DNA from: Anaerolineales bacterium
GTDB lineage: Bacteria > Chloroflexota > Anaerolineae > Anaerolineales > Villigracilaceae
NCBI GenBank assembly: GCA_014860745.1
Contig: JACZJC010000005.1
Location: 21,983 to 85,982, forward strand
Length of the DNA stretch: 64,000 bases
Direction: 5' to 3'
Under the pieces are notes generated by a model. It ran no database searches. It had not been told where the DNA came from and saw only the letters and a list, made by a program, of their open reading frames with translations. The position numbers were made by a program, and so were the translations under genes. Shown piece by piece: positions 34,010 through 42,195 of this stretch (position 1 is the stretch's first letter; each line of letters begins with the position of its first letter).

Positions 34010-34873
34010 ATGGCGGGCAAATCTGTTGCATTGATTTTTGAAGATGAAGATGACTGGGTAGACATATTACAGGAAGCTTTGGGGATGTCTTTTGCTATCG
34101 AGAAGGCAAAATCTTTAGAAAAGGTCCATAGCATCCTGGACAGTAATAAAGGAGTGATTGAAATTGCTTTAGTTGATATTAATATTAATACGCCAACCAT
34201 GGCAAAGATATCAGGCCTAGATGTAATGGTTATCCTGAATAGGGAAGGCATACCTTGCATTGCGGCTACCTCACATGACGATGGAATTACGATACGCGAT
34301 GCTTTGGTTGTTGGAAAGGCTGAAGATGTTTGGTTTAAGCAGGACAAACTTGTTAGTCTGCGCGAAAAGATCAATTTAGTATTAGAAAACAAGAAAAAAG
34401 CCCTAAACGATCAGAAGGGGATGTTTATATCACCCTCGTTTCCCGCCGTTGACGGAGTAATTGATCCTAAACTTGTATTTGTGTTAATGCCTTTTTCTGA
34501 AGAATGGTCCGATGATGTTCAATTATTAATTAAAACTGTCGGCAAAAAGCATAAATTGAATATCATACGAGCCGATGATATTTTTGGGCCACGCAAAATC
34601 ATCAATGATATTTGGCAATCAATAAATAAAGCGGGGTTAATAATTGCTGATATATCCGCACACAACGCCAATGTATTTTATGAGTTGGGCATTGCTCACA
34701 CACTAGGGAAGGAAGTTATTCTAACTCGAAAGAAAGATGGGGTAAAGTCTCCCTTTGATATTTCATCCTGGCGTTACATAGAATATGAGTTGAATCCAGT
34801 TAATGCCGAAAAATTTAAGGATGCACTTTCTAGAGAGTTCAAAGAATATGCTACTAAAAATAATATCAGTTAG
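34010..34873 (+). CDS. Receiver fused to a nucleoside-deoxyribosyltransferase/TIR-like domain
   Basis: 287 residues. A receiver-like domain (1-130) has an acidic cluster EDEDD, acceptor D56 (ALVDININ) and a conserved Lys (VWFKQDK). Residues ~155-287 form a Rossmann-like domain with LVFVLMPFSEEW, AGLIIADISAHNANVF and YELGIAHTLGKEVIL. E225 in YELG is where nucleoside 2-deoxyribosyltransferases and TIR enzymes keep their catalytic Glu. By analogy it could cleave a nucleotide or NAD when phosphorylated; that is inference. The ATG follows GGGAGGAAG. Last gene of the + operon. Confidence 0.7.
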   Translation: MAGKSVALIFEDEDDWVDILQEALGMSFAIEKAKSLEKVHSILDSNKGVIEIALVDININTPTMAKISGLDVMVILNREGIPCIAATSHDDGITIRDALVVGKAEDVWFKQDKLVSLREKINLVLENKKKALNDQKGMFISPSFPAVDGVIDPKLVFVLMPFSEEWSDDVQLLIKTVGKKHKLNIIRADDIFGPRKIINDIWQSINKAGLIIADISAHNANVFYELGIAHTLGKEVILTRKKDGVKSPFDISSWRYIEYELNPVNAEKFKDALSREFKEYATKNNIS

Positions 34874-34935
34874 CAATGAGTAATTCTAATAATTGCAATA
34901 GTTTTCAAGAGTTAATAACCTGATAGCAGAATATT

Positions 34936-37251
34936 CTACGAACCCTCCCACCACCCCATCAACTCACTCATTGCCAGACTCGGCGTCGCATCACCCTGAC
35001 GACCTGAATTCCACGTCACGATCAGATCACGCTTCGCGCGCGTGATGCCCACGTACAACAGGCGCAGGCGTTCCTTGACGTAATCCAGCCGCGAGCGCAT
35101 CGTCGCTGCGCCTTCCTCATACCAATTATATTCACTCGTTGACCCCAGCGCGGTCAATTGCGCCAGCGCCTCCGCTTCCAAATTCAATCCACTCCGCACG
35201 AACCACTTCTCCGAAATAAAACGGTCATTCGGCATGTTCGACGGGAAGTCATAATTATTGACCGACATCATATACACGCGGTCCCACTCCAGCCCCTTCG
35301 CCTTGTGCATCGTCGTCACCACGGCACGTCCGCGATGCCGTTCGGGGTCAAAGCCCGAATCGTCCGACGAGAACCCGATGAAGCGCCGCTCGTTCTTCGC
35401 GATCACCGCCAGTTCCGACGTCAACTCAGGCAGGCGCCAATCCGCGTGATCGTCCGCCGCCCCTCTCAACACCAGCGCAAGTTTATGCGCCAGCGCCAGA
35501 TCCGAAGCTTCGCTGAACACATCCTGCGCCAGCGTCAGCACCAATTGATCGATGGGCAGAGTCACCGCGTTCAACCATCTCTGGACATTGACTCGAAACG
35601 CACTTAATTCCTGGATGACCGCCTCAGCTTTTGCTTCGGCGTCCGCCTCTGACTCAGCCAAAGCTGCCAGCCAATCATTATCTTTTCGCGGCGCTATGAA
35701 ATTTTCCACATCAACCATTTTCCGTAACAAACTTGATGTCGTTGCGAGGAGCGTTTGTTGCGACGAAGCAATCTCCTCATCTTCAGGAGATTGCTTCGCA
35801 ACTTGCGCTCGCAACGACATGCCATCACGCCAATCTCTCCTGAAAACCTCATATGCCTTCGCCAACTTTCGCGCCGATTGCGGGTCTGCCAGATACCCCA
35901 ACAGATAACTCAACGAACCCGCCGCCGCGCGTGTTTCAGACGTGCTTGAAATTAATTCAATGGGTTCGATGCCCTTCTGACGCAGCGCATTGACCACTTC
36001 CACGCCGCGGGCATTGCGCGGGACCAGCACCGCAATTGTCGGTTGTTCTTCGATGGGGAGTTCGGCAAACGAATCGACATATCCCTTCACCGACTTGACC
36101 ACTGCATCCAATTCCTGTTCGGGCGTGTACTTGGTGCTGATGAACTTGATCGCTTCAGGATTATCAGGCGGATTCTGCTGCGGGTCATCTTCAGGCACAG
36201 GCACGATATGCGGTACGGATAACGCCGTCCGCACATTCGGGTCGGGATGCGATGTCATCACCCAATCAATGAGATGATTCGCCAACGCCAAAATGGACGG
36301 TTGCGACCGCCCCGATTCGGGCATGTCTTCATGGGGATTATTTGCAATAAAATCTCGTAACAATTCAGGTTTTGCTGTAGTGAATGTTTCAAAAATTGCT
36401 TGATTGGGGTCGCCAACCCTCACCCAATTATCTTCTCCGCTGGAAATCAACTCAATAATTCTTTGTTGGGTAATACTTGAATCTTGTGCTTCATCTTCGA
36501 GAATGTATTTGTAGCGATAACTTAATCTAGCACGAAATTCCTCGTCGCTTTCGAGGAGCGTGAGCGCCAGGCGGATGAGATCATCAAAGTCCACGGCGCC
36601 GCGATAGGCGAGGGCGCGTTGATAATCCGCGTAGATGCTCCAGCCGAGTTCGGCGAGAGGTAACGGGGTGAGACTGGCGTCGAGTTTAAGTCGCAGGCTT
36701 TCGGGAGTCAGGAGGCGATCTTTGGATGAACGGATAAAGGCCAGGGCGAGGGAATCCAATAAGTCAGGCAGTTGCTGACGTTTGACCCAATCCAGTTTGG
36801 ACTGATCGAGGGCGGGGTCGAGATAGTCGTCCAGCGAGTGCGACGCCAGCCACGCATTGACCGACTCGCGGCGGATGAAGCCCGCCTCACGCTCGTCGAT
36901 GATGCTGAACCGCGTTTCGAGTCCCACACTGCCCGGCTTCTCGCGGACGATGTCATGCGCCAGCCCGTGCAGTGTGCGCACGCGATATTTGTAAAGCGCC
37001 TGGAGCGGATTGTCGAAGAAGCGTTTGATGCGCGCTTCGAAATTATCCACCGCAGAGTTGACGAGCGTGACGATGAGCACTTCCTGATCGTCGTCGAGTG
37101 CGCCGCTGTGAATGATCTGCGCCGCCAACGCCGAGAGGATGTGCGTCTTGCCCGCGCCAGGCACCGCGGCAATGCCCAGCCGCCCGCCACCTCTTTCAAG
37201 GTATCTCAGAATTTCTTGCTGTGATGGGCGAGGGATAAATGTGTTAGTCAT
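34936..37251 (-). CDS. UvrD/Rep-like superfamily 1 helicase with an in-frame palindromic repeat
   Basis: 771 residues from ATG 37251 (a TTG one codon earlier is possible). Walker A is AAVPGAGKTHIL, motif II YILEDEAQDSS, motif IV-VI region TTMHKAKGLEWDRV and LLYVGITRAKRDLI. These are UvrD-family 3'-5' helicases. An 85-base palindromic repeat (35736-35820) lies inside the frame and adds about 28 residues (MSLRAQVAKQ..., SSQQTLLATTSS) between domains without stopping it. The PD-(D/E)XK gene starts upstream and ends 14 bases before it. A decayed copy of its 5' end is at 39.5-40.0 kb. Confidence 0.88.
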   Translation of the reverse strand: MTNTFIPRPSQQEILRYLERGGGRLGIAAVPGAGKTHILSALAAQIIHSGALDDDQEVLIVTLVNSAVDNFEARIKRFFDNPLQALYKYRVRTLHGLAHDIVREKPGSVGLETRFSIIDEREAGFIRRESVNAWLASHSLDDYLDPALDQSKLDWVKRQQLPDLLDSLALAFIRSSKDRLLTPESLRLKLDASLTPLPLAELGWSIYADYQRALAYRGAVDFDDLIRLALTLLESDEEFRARLSYRYKYILEDEAQDSSITQQRIIELISSGEDNWVRVGDPNQAIFETFTTAKPELLRDFIANNPHEDMPESGRSQPSILALANHLIDWVMTSHPDPNVRTALSVPHIVPVPEDDPQQNPPDNPEAIKFISTKYTPEQELDAVVKSVKGYVDSFAELPIEEQPTIAVLVPRNARGVEVVNALRQKGIEPIELISSTSETRAAAGSLSYLLGYLADPQSARKLAKAYEVFRRDWRDGMSLRAQVAKQSPEDEEIASSQQTLLATTSSLLRKMVDVENFIAPRKDNDWLAALAESEADAEAKAEAVIQELSAFRVNVQRWLNAVTLPIDQLVLTLAQDVFSEASDLALAHKLALVLRGAADDHADWRLPELTSELAVIAKNERRFIGFSSDDSGFDPERHRGRAVVTTMHKAKGLEWDRVYMMSVNNYDFPSNMPNDRFISEKWFVRSGLNLEAEALAQLTALGSTSEYNWYEEGAATMRSRLDYVKERLRLLYVGITRAKRDLIVTWNSGRQGDATPSLAMSELMGWWEGS
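35736..35820. repeat. REP-like palindromic repeat, copy A (inside a coding sequence)
   Basis: Ends ATGTCGTTGCGAG and CTCGCAACGACAT are perfect inverted repeats; the middle contains GACGAAGCAATCTC and GAGATTGCTTCG. A related copy lies at 57494-57574. The repeat is translated in frame in the helicase. Confidence 0.8.
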
Positions 37252-37265
37252 CAAAAAAGACTCCG

Positions 37266-38222
37266 CTAGAAATCAACTTCACCATGTGTTGTTTTTGTGT
37301 ATTTAGATTTTTCAAAATCCACGACTTCACTTATTGCTTCGGTTTGCGACAACATAGACTCTATTCCTTGCTTAATCAAGGAAACATAATTATCCAAATA
37401 TTTTTCTGTTACGACTGTCACGGGGCTCAACACAACTTGTGAGTGTGGATTAGCTTCACGTCGTCGATATGGCACAAAAACCATGCCACTTTGAATTTCG
37501 GAAACTTCCACTTCATTGTTATTTCCCAAGTAACTCTCAAACAATTGACCATTTATTACAACGATTGGAAAGGCAATACTAACAAAGAGGCCAAAGCTTG
37601 ACGAGCTGTCTGTGATTTCAGAGTCATCAAGAGTTTGTGTCGTTTGCTTGTAAGTCTCTTCTGATTCTGTGTCATGGGCTTCAACGCTTTTGCTAATTTG
37701 GATAATTGCTTCATAAGCATGGTCTTTCTGATTGGTAAGGGACTCAGCAACAACATACCCAGGATTCTTAATCGAAAATACATCCAAGCTCAAATTACTA
37801 TCCAACGCTTGGACAATTTTGGCGGCAACCCTACCTTGTAAAATGTCAATATTTGACCAACTTGAAGGATGTTCGCCTTTTAGTATTCTTGAGAAAAAAG
37901 AAAATTTATCAAACTTGTCTGAAGTAACTACTATTACCCACGGCTTATCTTTTGCAGAATATTTGCATTCTATATAGAGTTTTATAACAATGCGAGAATT
38001 TCCAATATCTTTGGAAAGTGACACTACAACATCAACAGGTCTAACAGAGCCAGATTCTTGGTCAATAAAATGTTCAAATTGAGAGACTTGAAAACCACTC
38101 TCTTGAAATTTCTTTGCAACCCTCATCTCAAGAGAATAACCTTGTTCCTCTACCCACTTTTTGACTTGGGTTGACAGGTCTTGGTTGGTTTGTATTTTTT
38201 CATCGCCAGTTTTGTTTGTCAT
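37266..38222 (-). CDS. Predicted PD-(D/E)XK nuclease
   Basis: 318 residues. The first ~100 residues show a restriction-endonuclease-like core: E32 (SLEMRVAKKFQ), D64 (RPVDVVVS) and E85-x-K87 (LYIECKYS). The C-terminal 200 residues are of unknown type. It ends 14 bases before the helicase ATG in the same direction, so nuclease and SF1 helicase are probably one operon, a common pairing in DNA-degrading defence or repair systems. The ribosome site is weak. Confidence 0.7.
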   Translation of the reverse strand: MTNKTGDEKIQTNQDLSTQVKKWVEEQGYSLEMRVAKKFQESGFQVSQFEHFIDQESGSVRPVDVVVSLSKDIGNSRIVIKLYIECKYSAKDKPWVIVVTSDKFDKFSFFSRILKGEHPSSWSNIDILQGRVAAKIVQALDSNLSLDVFSIKNPGYVVAESLTNQKDHAYEAIIQISKSVEAHDTESEETYKQTTQTLDDSEITDSSSSFGLFVSIAFPIVVINGQLFESYLGNNNEVEVSEIQSGMVFVPYRRREANPHSQVVLSPVTVVTEKYLDNYVSLIKQGIESMLSQTEAISEVVDFEKSKYTKTTHGEVDF

Positions 38223-38344
38223 AACTAAACCAACTTTACTACATTTTCTAAATCGTTATGTATAGCACCTTGCTACCCATCATCCATTGCCTGCACGAAT
38301 AAGGGGCGCTCAATTTCACCCGCACGGTAACTCTCCCTCACCCC

Positions 38345-38368
38345 GCCCCTCTCCCACAGGGAGAGGGG
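38345..38368. repeat. GC-rich inverted repeat
   Basis: CCCCTCTCCC and GGGAGAGGGG around ACA, in the gap between the nuclease gene and the lipoprotein gene (38223-38400), which holds nothing else recognisable. Confidence 0.45.
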
Positions 38369-38400
38369 GTACGTGACACTTGGAACTTGACACCTGAAAC

Positions 38401-39426
38401 TTATTTCACCTCTCCCGAATCCACATCCACCATCAACACCGAAGTATCAACAGCTTCGAAATCATCGCCTGTCAACACATCAAGCAGGTGGAGCATGTCG
38501 TTGTCCCAGCGTTCATCGGGCGCGCCGCTGACGTACCAATCCGAGCCATTGTCTGCCAAGACAATTCCATAAGTTTTGAAGGCTTGCAAAAGGACTTGCA
38601 TTTCAGGTGGGAAACCAGAGATGTCATAGTCCGCTGTCAAACGGAAGCGTGCACCAAATGGAGGGATGTTGTCATCTGGGTCAGCGGTTTGATGTCTGCC
38701 TGGCCAGAGATAGCCTGCCGTTTCTTCCACAGTAAAACGCAAGGCATGTTTGATTTCACCAGCCTCGATCTCATCATAGCGAACAAGCCCAGGCAAAATA
38801 GGCAAGCCTGCTGCATCAGCAGATGTCCATGTGTCAGGGCGGAGTGCATTTGAATTTAGATCAAATATTGCGCCGCCGCCGCCGTTCCAATTTCCATTAT
38901 CAAAACTCGCATCAAAGATTTCATATAAGTTGCAAGTATCTGTATCTACAACAATGATGTGGTGGTCACTCCCTGCCTCAATACTTGGATTGTCAGGAAT
39001 CGGATATGGGTCTGTATCTGATTCATCTGCATAGTAGAACTCGGGTGAATAATTGGTTACCGTTGAACCAGAAACTACATCATATGGAATGCCAAGCAAA
39101 CCCCCTTCATATTCACCAGACCCGAAGTCCATGTGAAGGCTTTCGTCGCGGCCAATGCTGTCGATCCATGCATCAGATTGAGGATGAGTTGGAAGCGAGT
39201 CAATGGCCGTGTTCCAATAATTGTCCGCTGGGAAGATGGGGCAGTTGGCAATGGCTGGCCCACCTGAAGAAACAGTTGGTTCAGTTGTTGTAATCTCAGT
39301 GGGAACAGTTGTTGGTTCCGGCTCGGTAATCTCTGGTGTGGACGTGTCTTCAGTTGGAGATAGGAGATTACAAGCTAGTATGGACAGCAAAAGAACAATA
39401 ATAGCGCTAATTTTTTTGAGATTCAT
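38401..39426 (-). CDS. Lipoprotein of unknown function
   Basis: 341 residues. A lipoprotein signal (LLLSILAC, C19) is followed by a Thr/Glu/Pro linker (20-55) and a domain of about 280 residues with CPIFPADNYWNTAIDSLP, DHHIIVVDTDTCNLYEIFDA and LRFTVEETAGYLWPGRH. I recognise the type only as a recurring secreted protein without assigned function. The ATG follows AGAGGAAA. It separates the helicase-nuclease pair from the decayed helicase copy. Confidence 0.7.
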   Translation of the reverse strand: MNLKKISAIIVLLLSILACNLLSPTEDTSTPEITEPEPTTVPTEITTTEPTVSSGGPAIANCPIFPADNYWNTAIDSLPTHPQSDAWIDSIGRDESLHMDFGSGEYEGGLLGIPYDVVSGSTVTNYSPEFYYADESDTDPYPIPDNPSIEAGSDHHIIVVDTDTCNLYEIFDASFDNGNWNGGGGAIFDLNSNALRPDTWTSADAAGLPILPGLVRYDEIEAGEIKHALRFTVEETAGYLWPGRHQTADPDDNIPPFGARFRLTADYDISGFPPEMQVLLQAFKTYGIVLADNGSDWYVSGAPDERWDNDMLHLLDVLTGDDFEAVDTSVLMVDVDSGEVK

Positions 39427-39499
39427 TTTTCCTCTTCTAACGATAAAATTTTTTTCGCAAAATGTAGATCGTTGCGCCTGTGTAGATCAGCTCAGCAAT

Positions 39500-39977
39500 C
39501 ATTGTAACCGTGATCGGCGCGCCCAATCCTGTTTGGAACTATCGAGGGCAGGGACTAGATAATCATCCAATGCGTGAGATGACAGCCACGCATTGACCGA
39601 CTCGCGGCGGATGAAATCCGCTTCGCGCTCGTCTATGATACTGAACTGATTTTCAAGCCCCATGTTCGCAGGCTTCTCGCGGACAATGTCATGCGCCAGC
39701 CCATGCAATGTGCGCACGCGATATTTATAAAGCGCTTGAACGGGTTCTCAAAAAAGCCTTTGATGCGCGCTTCGAAATTATCCACCGCCGAGTTGACGAG
39801 CCTGACGATGTGCACTTCCTGATCGTCCTGCAATTGGTTATCGTGAATGATCTGCGCCGCAAGTGCAGAGAGGATGTGCGTCTTGCCCGCGCCAGAGACG
39901 GCGGCAATGCCCAGCTGCCCGCCTGTGTAGCGGAGGATGTTTTGTTGGGAGGGTCGAGGGATGAAGGGAGGTGTCAT
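39500..39977 (-). pseudogene. Truncated, frameshifted copy of the SF1 helicase 5' end
   Basis: The first ~78 codons (MTPPFIPRPSQQNILRY, AAVSGAGKTHIL) match the N-terminus of the intact helicase. A one-base deletion near 39748 shifts the frame; the second frame continues with VRTLHGLAHDIVREKP and VNAWLSSHALDDYL. Similarity stops near 39525. The rest of the gene is gone. Confidence 0.85.
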
Positions 39978-40030
39978 GTTGTTAGTTGTCAGATTTGATT
40001 TTTCTGAATTGGTGGGTAACTTAAATATAA

Positions 40031-40896
40031 TTATGGAATGTATACGTTGAAATCGACAAAGTTATTTATTTTATATTGTGAAATCCGCTCCGGCGGACTT
40101 TCGTCTTTCCTTAATATATAAATCGCATCCCCTTCCATGCGGCAGCGTTCGAGGCCAAACGTAAAGCGGTCAAAGGACCGCACCTGGCGAAATGCGGCCT
40201 TGTTGTTGACATACTTGACAGTATTCAAAAAAGTCACCGGGTTTGTTTTTTCACTGAATAAAACGTAAATATACGGCATGTTGACCTTGTCCGTGACGCA
40301 CACAGGTTTGTCGGGGTCGCCTTGCAAGGCAAAATCCACCGCTTGATCCGTTGATATTGACCACGATTTGCGTGCCAATGGCAACCGCCACAACCAGCCG
40401 CATACCAGTGATTATTTCGTGTGGAGAGGAGCATACAAAGATAACCAACCAAAAACACAAAAGGCAGGGTGTTATCTTCAAGTCCCCAGCGCGACATCAT
40501 GATATGCCAGGGGCTGACGGCCAACAAGAACACCGCAATCAAAGCAAAGCGTCTTCCTGCTGTTCTGTACCCAACCAGATACATGATGGGCAGTGTCAAA
40601 ACACCCAGCAATAGCATGGGGAGCCGGGTCGTAATTGGATTCAGCCCAGATGCAACAAATGGAATGAGCAGGTACCCGTACAATAAACTTTGTCCGCTTC
40701 CCCAGGCGATAAAATGCACGGGATACGAAATTCCATTCCGGTCGACGCCATAATGATATAAGTAGTAGGCATCCACGGCGCTGGATGCCTCGTCTTGATT
40801 AAGTCCGGAGGGAAGGCTGCCAAAATTCCACGCACGGATCAATATGCCCAGGAGAAGGATAAGACTTAACAAGATCCATTGAAAGTTTCTTTTCAT
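40031..40896 (-). pseudogene. Internally deleted C-family glycosyltransferase
   Basis: The N-terminal 160 residues are normal for an ArnT/PMT-like enzyme: LSLILLLGILIRAWNF, LNQDEASSAVDAYYLYHYG (catalytic-type acidic loop) and LLAVSPWHIMMSRWG. Then the frame breaks near 40430-40330, and the C-terminal soluble part (TDKVNMPYIYVLFSE, FLNTVKYVNNKAAFRQ) continues in another frame. Several hundred central codons are missing relative to the family. It is not expected to work. Confidence 0.75.
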
Positions 40897-40966
40897 GTGT
40901 TATTCCAGATCGGAGCATTAATAGCTTGGGTCAAGATTCTTTTATGAGCGCTTTAAGCCGCACGGG

Positions 40967-42118
40967 CTACGGATCGGGTTTTTCCGCATCCGAGGTCATT
41001 TTCCATTGCTTCCAAAGCAGGAAACCTACCGTCAGTGTATTGATGATCGCAGCCGTTTGGACGTATCTTTGCCCGCTGATGTTCAATAAGAAAGGCATGT
41101 ACGATAAAAGGGACACAGCCTGATAGAGGATCGGCAGGAACCAGGTCCCTGGCACGTAGAACCCAACGATCAGGGAAAGCGCATCGGCTGGATAAAAATA
41201 ACGGTCGTGCATTTTGGGCAGGACGAATGGAGTGAGTCCCACGGAAATCAATGCCATCAAAAGCAGGGTTTTGCGGTCCATCCTTTTGGTGAAGTGCCAT
41301 GTGTATCCCACCCATGCCAAAACGGCAATCGAACCGGCGGCCAGGCTGGGTTTTATAAGAAGTGGATACAACTCTCTCGATATGAAGATATAAAGATTCG
41401 CCGCGTTTCTGGATAATGCCTTTCCACCCGATGCCTGTGAAAAATAAATTGTCAGCACATCCTGCCAGCTGCGGCCAAGAAATACGGTTGGCGCTACAAG
41501 GATTATATAAACAACTGGCACGAGAACGAAGAAATACCAGGGAATCTTCTTTTGAAGTGTGAGTACAAGGAGGAAGGGGGCAAGGAATAATGCCTGCTGC
41601 TTGAAAGCAACAGCCAGTGCAAAAAATAGTACAGCCTTCAGGGGCATTTCCTTGAGGAGAAAGTAAACGCAGGTCAGCAGGAAGGCCGTATAGATGCTGT
41701 CTGCCTGACCCCAAACTGAACTGTTGATCAGAATGGTTGGCAGGGAAAAGTAGATGGATCCAGCAAGATAAGGCATGAAACCGTCGGGATACCGAAGGCG
41801 GATGATGCGGAAAACAATCCAGGCGGCATAGACATCGAAAATGATGGAGATCAGTTTGATCGCCGCAACTTTCGAGAGGATCCCCGATGTGAGAGTCGCC
41901 AACGCCATAAGATATAGATACGGCGGCGTATAGTTCGAGAATTTCCGTCCCAGGGAAATCAATATCCCATGGTCGTCAAGTTGGTTGTACCAACGGATAA
42001 GAAATGAGGTCATGTCCCCTGACGCCCAGGAGTTGTACTGTACCCGCAAAAATATGGAAATCCCAAATAATATGACAGCGGTACCTAAGAGGAGTTTTTG
42101 TTTGAGTCGGTTTGACAT
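40967..42118 (-). CDS. C-family glycosyltransferase, mannosyltransferase-like
   Basis: 383 residues with about ten membrane segments. The first loop has SWASGDMTSFLIRWYNQL, with the acidic residue expected for GT-C enzymes, and later PPYLYLM, NSSVWGQADSIYTAFLL and MHDRYFYPAD, typical for PIG-M/Gpi18-like and Dol-P-mannose-dependent transferases. It would add a sugar from a lipid carrier on the outer face of the membrane. The start ATG is preceded by a poor ribosome site. Confidence 0.8.
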   Translation of the reverse strand: MSNRLKQKLLLGTAVILFGISIFLRVQYNSWASGDMTSFLIRWYNQLDDHGILISLGRKFSNYTPPYLYLMALATLTSGILSKVAAIKLISIIFDVYAAWIVFRIIRLRYPDGFMPYLAGSIYFSLPTILINSSVWGQADSIYTAFLLTCVYFLLKEMPLKAVLFFALAVAFKQQALFLAPFLLVLTLQKKIPWYFFVLVPVVYIILVAPTVFLGRSWQDVLTIYFSQASGGKALSRNAANLYIFISRELYPLLIKPSLAAGSIAVLAWVGYTWHFTKRMDRKTLLLMALISVGLTPFVLPKMHDRYFYPADALSLIVGFYVPGTWFLPILYQAVSLLSYMPFLLNISGQRYVQTAAIINTLTVGFLLWKQWKMTSDAEKPDP

Positions 42119-42195
42119 ATTTTTCCCGCAACCTTATCGATGATCTCTGCACACCATTTACGCCCGGGATAATGGGATGGTAAACATCGAGCATT

